Of a DNA stretch of 43,588 bases, positions 23,902 through 31,571 are shown in pieces. Position numbers and translations under genes: made by a program. How positions within the stretch are numbered: position 1 is the first letter of the stretch; every line of letters begins with the position of its first letter. The notes beneath the pieces are model-generated. The model saw only the letters and a program-made list of their open reading frames with translations. It had not been told where the DNA came from and ran no database searches. Location: assembly GCA_020439995.1 (NCBI GenBank), contig JAGROY010000061.1, positions 1 through 43,588 on the forward strand, read 5' to 3'. Source of the DNA: Verrucomicrobiia bacterium. GTDB taxonomy: Bacteria > Verrucomicrobiota > Verrucomicrobiia > Verrucomicrobiales > DEV007.

Positions 23902-25136
23902 GGGTCAAGGTGTTGGAGTTCGAAACGGACGGGCACTGGTCTGGCGGCGGCACGCTGAAGGTCGACGAGCTGGGCTTCGATAGCGTTCAACTGGGTGCGT
24001 AGAGTGGCTTGCCCGGGGTGAGCCGTGAGGAATTGATCCATCTCCGCACGCGTCTGATCAAGTAGATCGCGCGCCGTAGTCAGCCGAGTGACCAGCCGGC
24101 CTTGCGCATCCCAGAGGCCTCCTGGCTCCCAGGGTTCGCCCGTCGCGCTGGCGATGTTGATACCTTCCGCCAACGCATCCGCACCCCATTCGCCGAGCTT
24201 GCGGCCTCCCGCCGTCAGGGCGTAGCGACCATCGCGGAGACCCGAAATTTGCAGCCGATACTCGTTCAAATCGCTGGAGATCGGAATGTGCCATCCCATC
24301 AACATCCACAGCGAATGCAGGTTCAGCGGCAGACGATCGTCGAGCCGGACAAACGATCCGCCGTCGGCCGTCAAGGCTACGTCTTGGGCGGTGCAGGCAT
24401 CGGCTTTCTCGATTTTCCCGGTAGTTGCATCAATCGCCAGGGAGGACACCGCAGCAGGAGCACCCAGGCCTTTGAGAATCGCCCAGGCCATGGCCATTTG
24501 CCCAAGATCATTCAAGTGCACGCCATCCTCGACGTGCAGCTTCGTGTGTTTTGCAGCGTCCGCTTGCTTCTCGTTCGCCGCCCAGACACGCCGCTGCACT
24601 TCACGCATGGAACGCGCCACATCGATCGTCCCCGCGCCCTCCCTTCTTGCCAGAGCCAGCCCCTCGTCGCACATCGTCTGGAGATACCCCAGCTCCGCAG
24701 AGTCGGGCTCCTCGGCGGTGATGGCCGCAGAGCAAATAAACACGCGCACGCCATGCTCGCGGCAGCGCTCGATGATCGTGCGAATGCCATTGAGATAGGC
24801 CGCCTTGGTCTCGTCATTCGCTTTCGTGCCCCAGCCGATGTCATTGATTCCGTAAGCTACCGTCAGCACCGTGGCCTTATTCGCAAACACGGCTTCATCG
24901 AGCCGCGCCAAGCTTCCGTGCGCCGTTTCGCCCCCTTGCCCAACATTGATGAACTCGATGCGCCGGTCGGGAAATCGCAGCAAGGTGTAGTCCTCAATGA
25001 TTTTCGAATAGTTGTGCGCTGCGGTGATGCTGTCGCCGAGAAATACCACCTTGTCGCCGTCGCGCAGCGCAAATTCGGCTTGGGCCGACACCATCGATAA
25101 GGTCAGGAAAGCGATCACTGAAAGGCAGCAGTTCAT
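23898..25136 (-). CDS. Secreted SGNH/GDSL-family hydrolase
   Basis: A 412-residue protein with a signal peptide (to about residue 18) followed by the four SGNH blocks: GDS (VFLGDSITAAHNY, nucleophile Ser), GQGGETAHG (Gly), AYGINDIGW (Asn) and EDGVHLNDLG (Asp/His). The C-terminal 170 residues are a beta-rich region and a helix. The enzyme is probably a periplasmic or extracellular esterase. It is the first gene of a coupled operon (SGNH, sterol-desaturase-like, TPR). Its ATG lies 14 bases from the tandem-repeat operator candidate. Confidence 0.9.
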   Translation of the reverse strand: MNCCLSVIAFLTLSMVSAQAEFALRDGDKVVFLGDSITAAHNYSKIIEDYTLLRFPDRRIEFINVGQGGETAHGSLARLDEAVFANKATVLTVAYGINDIGWGTKANDETKAAYLNGIRTIIERCREHGVRVFICSAAITAEEPDSAELGYLQTMCDEGLALARREGAGTIDVARSMREVQRRVWAANEKQADAAKHTKLHVEDGVHLNDLGQMAMAWAILKGLGAPAAVSSLAIDATTGKIEKADACTAQDVALTADGGSFVRLDDRLPLNLHSLWMLMGWHIPISSDLNEYRLQISGLRDGRYALTAGGRKLGEWGADALAEGINIASATGEPWEPGGLWDAQGRLVTRLTTARDLLDQTRAEMDQFLTAHPGQATLRTQLNAIEAQLVDLQRAAARPVPVRFELQHLDP

Positions 25137-25150
25137 GGTAAGATCATTAA

Positions 25151-25176
25151 TTGAGCCAACTCATTGAGTCAACTCA
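25151..25176. promoter_or_regulatory. Tandem 13-bp repeat, likely TetR-family operator
   Basis: TTGAGCCAACTCA (25151-25163) is followed directly by TTGAGTCAACTCA (25164-25176), differing at one base. Each is nearly self-complementary, and with flanking bases the whole is an imperfect palindrome centred near 25164. It lies between the divergent SGNH operon (start 25136) and the TetR gene (start 25262), where a local repressor usually binds. Binding is inference. Confidence 0.65.
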
Positions 25177-25261
25177 ATCTTGATCATCTCTACGTGAATC
25201 GTATCCATGCAACCTGTCGAATGCGCATTGCTCCAGAGACAGCAGTGAGTAGTATCGGGAG

Positions 25262-25888
25262 ATGACTTCTCCGACAACCGCAGACAATTCCCAGCCCACC
25301 GGCCGTGAAGAAAAGCGCCAGAACACGCGACGGCGTGTGCTTGAGGCAGCCCTGCAGGTCTTTGAATCGGCCGACTATCAGGAGGCCAACACGGCCGAGA
25401 TCGCACGACTGGCAGGTGTCTCTCATGGAACGGTGTTCACGGTTGAGCCGACCAAGGAACGGCTTGCCGCCGCAGCCTTCGATGATCGTTTGCGGGAAAT
25501 TGGTGAGGCCGCATTCGCCCAGGCCTTCACCATTCAGAAACCGCTACCTTTCCGGATCATGAGCGTTTTCATCGCACTGTTCGATTTTTACGAAGCCCAT
25601 GACCACATCGCTCGGATCCTCCTACGGGAACTATTGCTCAGCGCCCAGCCCACCGAAGCCAATCCAAACGAACGGCTCCTGCGTGACTACTTAACTGGCC
25701 TCCGCGTCCTCCTTCAGACAGGCGGAAAATCGATGGGAAACCGTGATCTCGACGCCCTCTCCACCGCGATCCTGGGGATCTATATCGTGTTCTTACTAGG
25801 TCAACTCAATGGCATTTATCCAGATCGCGATTCCCTGAGAGAACGTTGCCAAGGCGCTCTTGTGGAGGTGCTAGGCGAAGATTGCTAG
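25262..25888 (+). CDS. TetR-family transcriptional regulator
   Basis: A 208-residue regulator. The N-terminal HTH region (about residues 18-65) reads RRRVLEAALQVFESADYQEA, NTAEIARLAGVSHGTVFTVE and PTKERLAAAAFD, a clear TetR pattern with recognition helix around SHGTVFT. The C-terminal ligand/dimer domain (about 75-205) is helical and not diagnostic. It is divergent from the SGNH/sterol-desaturase/TPR operon, with the tandem repeat between them, so it probably represses that operon and itself. The inducer is unknown; a lipid or fatty acid is plausible given the neighbours. Confidence 0.92.
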   Translation: MTSPTTADNSQPTGREEKRQNTRRRVLEAALQVFESADYQEANTAEIARLAGVSHGTVFTVEPTKERLAAAAFDDRLREIGEAAFAQAFTIQKPLPFRIMSVFIALFDFYEAHDHIARILLRELLLSAQPTEANPNERLLRDYLTGLRVLLQTGGKSMGNRDLDALSTAILGIYIVFLLGQLNGIYPDRDSLRERCQGALVEVLGEDC

Positions 25889-25983
25889 CAGCCTGTCGGC
25901 CAGAGTGAATCTTATTATGTGATTACTCCAGTGGTCGATACTGTTCCCATTTGGGAGTTCCGGAAATCGGGCTTCCGGACTCC

Positions 25984-26267
25984 ATGCGCATTACCTCTGC
26001 AGCATTCAAGGAACTCTGCTCCAGGAACCAGAATCTTCATGCGGAACTCTCTGCGCGCGAAAACTGATCGGCTTGGCCCCTTGCAGGCAAAAATGGAAGA
26101 ATTTATAGCCAATGGTGCAGTGCTGGGATTTCTGATCGATCTCAAAGACGGATGCGCCCATATTTACCGTCCCGGCACCAACGCCACAGATCTTGGTTAA
26201 GCCGGATGTCTTAAGCGGTGACCCCGAACTTCCCGGCCTGGTGATCAATCCCACCAAAATCTGGTGA
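25984..26267 (+). pseudogene. Internally deleted Uma2-family gene remnant
   Basis: From the ATG at 25984, one frame gives an Uma2 N-terminus (MRITSAAFKELCSRNQNLHA) and stops after about 30 codons. The adjoining sequence in another frame gives the Uma2 C-terminus (KTDRLGPLQAKMEEFIANGA, then LGFLIDLKDGCAHIYRPGTN). A second frame slip near 26195 leads into VKPDVLSGDPELPGLVINPT ending KIW and a TGA at 26265-26267. The central nuclease core (about 100 residues) is missing. This is a non-functional relic of a different Uma2 copy from the one at 11348-11684. Confidence 0.75.
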
Positions 26268-26352
26268 CCGGCAGAAAGAATCGTCCCCACTACAATCAGG
26301 CGGTGACTTTCTAATTGTGGCGACGGCGTCGGACTCGTATAGTCCGCCCAAC

Positions 26353-27114
26353 ATGTTCAAACGAATCGCAAACCTATTCCGAGGCTTTCTCGGCCTGTTT
26401 ATTTCGGGGCTTGAAAAGCAGAATCCAGAGGCCCTGCTCGAAGTCGAAAAAGAAAATTTGCGCGGGCAGATTGCAAAGTTCAACCAAGGACTTGCCGCCC
26501 ATGCGGGCCTATGCGAACGCCTGATGACCCAGGTGAAGAAACTGGAAAAGGAAGAAACGGAACTGCGGGCGAAAACCACTGCAAACCTGAAAGCAGGCAA
26601 CAAAAGCCTGGCCGGGCAATATGCAGTGCGCCTGCAGACTAACCGCCGCGAACTCGAAGAAAATCGCGCCCAGCTCAAGGAAGCCGAGACCACTTACAAA
26701 GAACTCCTCTCGGCACGCGACGTTAGCGTCAAGGCTGCACGCGACAAAATCGAATCCCTCAAACGCGGCATCAGCGACATGAAGATGCAAAAGGCAATGG
26801 CGGACTTGAACGAAATGGCAGCTGGCATGGTCACGGAAATCGGTGGCTCCGGCGACACTCTGAACCGCCTGCACGAAATGGTAGAAGAAGAGCGCGAGAA
26901 AGCAGCAGGCAAGTCCCGCGTTGCCCGAGACAGCATCGACATGACTGAGATCAAAGCCAAAGAAAGCGAAATGGATGCGCTCGCAGACCTTGCCCTTGCA
27001 GATTTCGCTGCTGCGGAAGGCATCGCCCTTGAGCCTGAAGGCGGAGCGGCAGGAGACCTCGGCACCGGAGGTGACACGACGAAGTCGATGGGCCCGGCGC
27101 AGACTGAATCATAG
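26353..27114 (+). CDS. PspA/IM30-family membrane-associated protein
   Basis: A 253-residue protein starting MFKRIANLFRGFLGLFISGL, an amphipathic membrane-binding helix, followed by a long coiled-coil region (about residues 25-190) with the family's Lys/Glu heptad pattern. The acidic, Gly-rich C-terminal tail ends in GGDTTKSMGPAQTES. PspA/IM30 proteins are ESCRT-III-like and assemble on damaged inner membrane. I start at the ATG at 26353; an upstream GTG at 26317 would add a non-family extension. It is coupled to the AAA ATPase gene, three bases downstream, and lies in a cluster with NfeD and FloA. Confidence 0.82.
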   Translation: MFKRIANLFRGFLGLFISGLEKQNPEALLEVEKENLRGQIAKFNQGLAAHAGLCERLMTQVKKLEKEETELRAKTTANLKAGNKSLAGQYAVRLQTNRRELEENRAQLKEAETTYKELLSARDVSVKAARDKIESLKRGISDMKMQKAMADLNEMAAGMVTEIGGSGDTLNRLHEMVEEEREKAAGKSRVARDSIDMTEIKAKESEMDALADLALADFAAAEGIALEPEGGAAGDLGTGGDTTKSMGPAQTES

Positions 27115-27117
27115 CGC

Positions 27118-28767
27118 ATGCCACGGTATCCCAAGTGGTCACGTGAGCTCATTGCGCTCTATGAGAGCGGAGCGACGAATCAGTTCGTGTTGCATGGCAA
27201 CGTCAACGACCGCATGCTCGTGCCCAGCAGGTCAGGTGATGCGCTTGGGAGCCTCGATGACTTCCTCAGCGAAGTCCTGTTGCAGAGTTTCGAAGTAGTC
27301 CTGACCTACGACCTGGGTAACGGCCTGCGGGTAGCAAAAGGCGGCACCATATTTGCTAAATGGCCGAGCTTCTCCGACAGCAAAGCACTGCCGAGGAACC
27401 CGCGCGAGGCAGTGGATACCATCACCCATTACCTGCGCTACTGCGCAAATGTCCGCCGTCTGAGCAACCAGCACATCTCAGTTGCCTGCGTGATTCGCGC
27501 AGCACATCTCGCCATTCCCTCCCTGCCAGGCGGCCTGAACTATGACCTGAATGCGATGGCATTGCTCGTGCGCGAATGGGCATCGGAAACAGTGCTGGCC
27601 GAACACCAGCTCGCCACTTTTCTGGTCACGGAAAATCTCAACGATCTCAATCCACTAATCGTCAATCATCCGAAAACCGCCCACATTCGTATCCCGCTTC
27701 CAACACTGGAATCGCTTCCGGACGCCTTCCAGCTGTTTGGATCACGATACACCACGGCACTGGCGGAATATCAATCAGACCTGAATCGCCCCGCCGCACA
27801 GCTGGCAGGAGCAACCCTAACATCGATCGAAGCATTGTTGAAGGGTAAGGAACACGCGAAGCAGCCGCTGCGGGACTCTGACCTGGCGGATCTCAAAAAG
27901 GCCCTGGTGGAAAAGGACTGCAACGATCTCATCGAATTCATCGAACCCACTCGGACGCTCGATGACATTTACGGACAGGAGGCAATCAAAGACTGGATCC
28001 GGCAGGACGTCGCACTATGGAAAGCCAATGATCTGGAGGCGATGCCAATGGGCTATCTACTCTGTGGCCCTGTCGGAACAGGAAAAACTTATATGGTCGA
28101 GTGCCTCGCAGGCGAAGCCGGAGTACCGGTGGTGAAATTCAAGAACTTCCGCGACAAATGGGTCGGCAGCACCGAGGGCAACCTCGAAAAGATTTTCCGT
28201 TTGTTGCATGCACTGGGGCGCTGCATCGTCTTCGTGGATGAGGCGGATCAGGCACTGGGACAACGCAATGCCGGCTCGGGAGATTCCGGTGTCGGTGGCC
28301 GCGTCTACTCGATGATGGCAAAGGAAATGAGCAACACGCGCAATCGCGGCAAGATCCTCTGGATACTGGCCTCTAGCCGCCCCGACATGATTGAGGTCGA
28401 CCTCAAGCGTCCGGGTCGAGTCGATGTGAAGATACCCATTTTCCCGACGACCACGGCGGAAGAAGGCTTCCACTTGATCCGCGCCCTGTGCAAAAAGAAC
28501 CGCGTTCCCCTCGAAAAAGAAGCCTTCGAGTCAGTGAAACTGCTCATTCCAAATCTGATCACGCCCGGTGCAGCCGAATCATTGGCCATTAAAGTCTACC
28601 GCCTGACAAAGACACAAAAACTCGCCCCGGCGGACGCCTTGCGCGAGTGCCTTGAGGACTACCAGAGCCCCATCGCTGAAGAAATCATGCAGTTTCAAAT
28701 CGGCCTGGCAGCAACGGAAGCCAGCGATCTCAGCTTTGTCCCCGAACAGTTTCGGTCGCTACGATAG
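27118..28767 (+). CDS. Ycf46-like AAA ATPase
   Basis: A 549-residue protein with two tandem AAA modules. The C-terminal one is active: Walker A GPVGTGKT at 317-324, Walker B IVFVDEAD with Asp374 and Glu375, and RPGRVD near 430 as an arginine-finger region. The N-terminal half (about 1-200) resembles a degenerate AAA module without a Walker A, with SVACVIRAAHLAIPSLPGG and FLVTENLNDLNP before IRIPLPTLESLPDAF. This arrangement is that of the cyanobacterial/plastid Ycf46 group. The gene starts three bases after the PspA-like gene. It may remodel or disassemble PspA-like polymers; this is inference from linkage. Confidence 0.88.
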   Translation: MPRYPKWSRELIALYESGATNQFVLHGNVNDRMLVPSRSGDALGSLDDFLSEVLLQSFEVVLTYDLGNGLRVAKGGTIFAKWPSFSDSKALPRNPREAVDTITHYLRYCANVRRLSNQHISVACVIRAAHLAIPSLPGGLNYDLNAMALLVREWASETVLAEHQLATFLVTENLNDLNPLIVNHPKTAHIRIPLPTLESLPDAFQLFGSRYTTALAEYQSDLNRPAAQLAGATLTSIEALLKGKEHAKQPLRDSDLADLKKALVEKDCNDLIEFIEPTRTLDDIYGQEAIKDWIRQDVALWKANDLEAMPMGYLLCGPVGTGKTYMVECLAGEAGVPVVKFKNFRDKWVGSTEGNLEKIFRLLHALGRCIVFVDEADQALGQRNAGSGDSGVGGRVYSMMAKEMSNTRNRGKILWILASSRPDMIEVDLKRPGRVDVKIPIFPTTTAEEGFHLIRALCKKNRVPLEKEAFESVKLLIPNLITPGAAESLAIKVYRLTKTQKLAPADALRECLEDYQSPIAEEIMQFQIGLAATEASDLSFVPEQFRSLR

Positions 28768-28920
28768 GCTCCGCTGACCGCTGATCGTCACTCGTTTTGC
28801 TGCCAGCGCAACAGATGCCTCAGGTTCCAACGGGTGTTTCTTCTTTACAGTAACAATTCCCCCCCTGAAAAACCACAAGTCCTCGATCTCCATACCGTCA
28901 AACGATGCCAAAATGCCCAC
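28759..28920 (-). CDS. Possible small protein in the AAA-NfeD gap
   Basis: A 53-codon minus-strand frame from a GTG at 28918-28920 (or ATG at 28891-28893), ending at a TAG that overlaps the AAA gene's 3' end by 9 bases. Its sequence (IEDLWFFRGGIVTVKKKHPL, then VALAAKRVTISGQRSLS) is protein-like, but no ribosome site or family is visible. It may be a gene, a relic or chance. The rest of the 275-base gap (28768-29042) shows no other feature; it probably carries the NfeD-FloA promoter. Confidence 0.25.
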   Translation of the reverse strand: MGILASFDGMEIEDLWFFRGGIVTVKKKHPLEPEASVALAAKRVTISGQRSLS

Positions 28921-29042
28921 ACCGTCCGCACTTTGTCAGATTTCCTGTTTTCTACCGACCTTAATACTTTCTCCTGATTCGCTCGACACAGCTGCGAGAC
29001 TGGCTAAACTACTGAAAACAGAAGCCAAACTCCCGCCAGTCA

Positions 29043-29540
29043 ATGCTCGCCACCGTTATCATCCTCGCCCTGTTTGGCATCATCATGCTTTGCCTTGAGG
29101 TCGTCCTCCCAGGGGCAATTATCGGTATCGTGGGAGGTGGGCTGATCATTGCGTCCGTGGTCCTCACATTCACCGATCCCGAAATGCAGCAGTATGGCAC
29201 CGGCATTCAATCATTTCTAGCAGTTGGGATTATTATTACAGCAATTGCGTCGCTCCTCTGGTGGATGCGTTATTTTCAGACGACATTTATTGGTCGTCAC
29301 CTCATTCTCAGGGCCAAAGGCGGTCAGGACACACCACCGGAAGCTTTCCCTGATCTGAAAGGCAAAATGGGAGTGGCCAAGTCCGATCTGCGTCCCTCCG
29401 GCACTGTAGTGATAGACGGCATACGATATGAAGCTCAATCGCCCACAGGCTTTATTTCCCAGGGAACAGGAATTAAGGTCAGTAAGTGCGAAGGAAACTC
29501 CGTCGCAGTGATTCCTGTTGCCGCAACTTCAGACGAATGA
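29043..29540 (+). CDS. NfeD-like membrane protein
   Basis: A 165-residue protein with hydrophobic helices at about residues 2-22, 25-46 and 57-76, then a C-terminal OB-fold domain (about 105-160) with the NfeD pattern: LKGKMGVAKSDLRPSGTVVI, DGIRYEAQSPTGFISQGTGI, KVSKCEGNSVAVIPV. It is the short NfeD1b type, with no protease domain. NfeD proteins work with flotillins and stomatins in membrane organisation, and here floA follows 151 bases downstream. The start is the ATG at 29043. Confidence 0.9.
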   Translation: MLATVIILALFGIIMLCLEVVLPGAIIGIVGGGLIIASVVLTFTDPEMQQYGTGIQSFLAVGIIITAIASLLWWMRYFQTTFIGRHLILRAKGGQDTPPEAFPDLKGKMGVAKSDLRPSGTVVIDGIRYEAQSPTGFISQGTGIKVSKCEGNSVAVIPVAATSDE

Positions 29541-29691
29541 TTGCCATACCCGTTCCAGAGATTCGAATCCCCTTGACCATCCGCGCGCGAGTGCTGACCC
29601 TTTCCATCAATGGAGGCCAGAACGACTATGGCATCCAAATTTTTCACTGAATCGTTACAAACCCTAAGAAAACCTTCACCTGCTAAAAACT

Positions 29692-30720
29692 ATGTTCGAA
29701 CTCGGATTTCTAGGACTCGTCATCACCGGCGTCATCGTGCTCTTTGCACTCATTGTAGGCGTCATCGTTCTCAAGTTTTTTGGGATTTGGCTTCGCGCGA
29801 ATGTCGCGGGAGCCCCCGTCACATGGAAAAACCTGATTGCGATGTTTCTCAGGAAGGTGCCTAATTCGCTGATTGTCGACAGCCGCATCACTGCAATGAA
29901 GGCTGGCCTCGGTATCACCACTGACCAGCTGGAAGCACACTATCTTTCAGGGGGCGACGTAAGCCAGGTGGTGCTCTCGCTCATCGCTGCATCCAAGGCG
30001 AAGATCGCTCTGGATTTTGATCGTGCATGCGCGATCGACCTGGCGGTAAAGGGCACTGGAAAGACGGTTCTGGAAGCGGTCAGAACATCGATCAACCCCA
30101 GAGTCATCGATTGCCCGGGAATGCAGGCGCAGGGTAAAGATAAGATCGATGCCGTAGCCGGGGACGGTATTCAAGTCCGCGCGCGTGCTCGTGTCACCGT
30201 TCGGACAAACCTGGACCGATTCGTCGGTGGTGCGACCGAGGAAACGATCATCGCTCGCGTTGGCGAAGGCATCGTCACCTCGATCGGTTCTGCAAAATCC
30301 TACAAAACGGTTTTGGAAAATCCAGATGACATTTCTCGTGTCGTCCTTCAGAAAGGTCTCGATTCAGGCACTGCATTTGAGATCCTTTCCATCGACATTG
30401 CCGACATTGATGTTGGCGACAACGTGGGTGCCAAACTGCAGGAAGAGCAAGCCGAAGCCGACAAGAAAATCGCCCAGGCAAGGGCAGAAGTCCGGCGTGC
30501 AGCGGCAGTGGCCATCGAGCAGGAAATGTCCGCCCGGACGCAGGAGATGCGAGCCAAGGTGGTCGAGGCAGAAGCTCAGGTTCCCCTTGCAATGGCAGAA
30601 GCCTTCCGTAGCGGCAACCTCGGCATCATGGACTACGCTCGGTATAAAAACATCACTGCAGACACGGAAATGCGACAGAACATCGCGGGTTCCGACAAGC
30701 CTGCTGACGAGAATTCCTGA
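29692..30720 (+). CDS. floA: Flotillin-like protein FloA
   Basis: A 342-residue FloA (formerly YqfA/SigW-induced) homologue. A single N-terminal hydrophobic hairpin (about 1-35, [20 protein letters not shown]) is followed by a PHB/SPFH-like domain ([60 protein letters not shown]). An Ala/Glu-rich coiled coil ([20 protein letters not shown]) precedes a C-terminal [12 protein letters not shown]. Flotillins organise inner-membrane microdomains. It lies downstream of an NfeD-like gene, the classical pairing, and two bases before a Pro-rich membrane protein. Confidence 0.95.
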   Translation: MFELGFLGLVITGVIVLFALIVGVIVLKFFGIWLRANVAGAPVTWKNLIAMFLRKVPNSLIVDSRITAMKAGLGITTDQLEAHYLSGGDVSQVVLSLIAASKAKIALDFDRACAIDLAVKGTGKTVLEAVRTSINPRVIDCPGMQAQGKDKIDAVAGDGIQVRARARVTVRTNLDRFVGGATEETIIARVGEGIVTSIGSAKSYKTVLENPDDISRVVLQKGLDSGTAFEILSIDIADIDVGDNVGAKLQEEQAEADKKIAQARAEVRRAAAVAIEQEMSARTQEMRAKVVEAEAQVPLAMAEAFRSGNLGIMDYARYKNITADTEMRQNIAGSDKPADENS

Positions 30721-30722
30721 TC

Positions 30723-31274
30723 ATGGAACATCTCAATCCTCAGGCGATTTTCATCGTCATCACGGTGTTCATCTTGTTCGTGAACAAGGTGGTCGATATG
30801 ATGAGGGCGAAGCAAGCCGAACGGGCAGCAAGGGAAGAACGACAGGCCCGCCGCGCTGACGGGCAACCCCGGCCACCGCTTCACCAATCGGCTCCCCCTC
30901 GTCAGCAAGCTCCGCAACAGGCAAAACCTGCATCTCCTTTTCAGGATGTGCTGGCGGAGTTGTTCGAGGCAGCTGGTGTTCCTACCAATTCGCAACCGAA
31001 GAAGCCGCCAGTAGTTGCATCGCAGACGCCGCCACCAATTCCAGCGATCACTAGATCCCCTGCACCAGCGCTCACTAAGGCCGAACGCGAGGCTTTGGAC
31101 AGACTGGAACTTCGGAACGAGCGCTCGCTAGTCAATCGCCAGCGGCATCATCGCGAGGCCACTGAGAAGATCACCCAACTCCTACTCTCCAGAACCACTG
31201 CGCGACAGGCGGTTGTACTTGCCGAGATTCTCGGACCACCGAGAGGGATCCAGGAAATGGATCAGCGCCAGTGA
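30723..31274 (+). CDS. Pro-rich single-span membrane protein, FloA-linked
   Basis: A 183-residue protein with one N-terminal membrane helix (about 8-24, AIFIVITVFILFVNKVV), a basic helical stretch (AKQAERAAREERQARRAD) and a long Pro/Gln/Ala-rich linker. A helical C-terminal part is rich in Arg and ends TTARQAVVLAEILGPPRGIQ. It starts two bases after the floA stop, so it is probably cotranslated with it. I know of no named family; similar FloA-linked proteins occur in PVC bacteria. The role may be an adaptor at the membrane. Confidence 0.75.
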   Translation: MEHLNPQAIFIVITVFILFVNKVVDMMRAKQAERAAREERQARRADGQPRPPLHQSAPPRQQAPQQAKPASPFQDVLAELFEAAGVPTNSQPKKPPVVASQTPPPIPAITRSPAPALTKAEREALDRLELRNERSLVNRQRHHREATEKITQLLLSRTTARQAVVLAEILGPPRGIQEMDQRQ

Positions 31275-31296
31275 ACTTGCATTTCATAAACCGACG

Positions 31297-31533
31297 ATGA
31301 CGACGATCGCAAATTGCTTCGACTTGATGGAGGCCGAACGGATTCGCTTGCTTTTAGCATCGCGGAACATAGACGCGTATATCCCGGACTCGATTTCTGC
31401 CAGCCTCATACCGTATTCTTTTGCCACAAAATCGGGCGTCAGAGTGTAGGTGGACGATGCGCTGGCTGAGGAAGCAAAGGAAATCATTCAGGAGGACAGG
31501 ACGCCCTCGCCACCAGCTGCCACAGAAGATTGA
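31297..31533 (+). pseudogene. DUF2007-like gene interrupted by an amber codon
   Basis: From the ATG at 31297, MTTIANCFDLMEAERIRLLL and NIDAYIPDSISASLIPYSFA match DUF2007 (putative signal-transducing) proteins. The frame meets a TAG at 31447-31449, right after SGVRV. It then continues in the same frame with VDDALAEEAKEIIQEDR, the expected family end, to a TGA at 31531-31533. The TAG stands where a Gln (CAG) would fit, so a single C-to-T change explains it. Decay, amber readthrough or a sequencing error are all possible. Confidence 0.65.
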
Positions 31534-31571
31534 CACCTGCGCACCCCTCGCCCACTGGTAGGGAGATGACG

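Noticed and set aside
25161..25426. Minus-strand frames in the SGNH-TetR gap and TetR 5' end
   Set aside because: They cross the operator-like repeat and shadow the TetR coding frame.
29555..29580. A TTCGAATCC string suggesting a tRNA T-loop near 29567
   Set aside because: No acceptor stem or anticodon arm can be paired around it; upstream sequence is the end of the NfeD gene.
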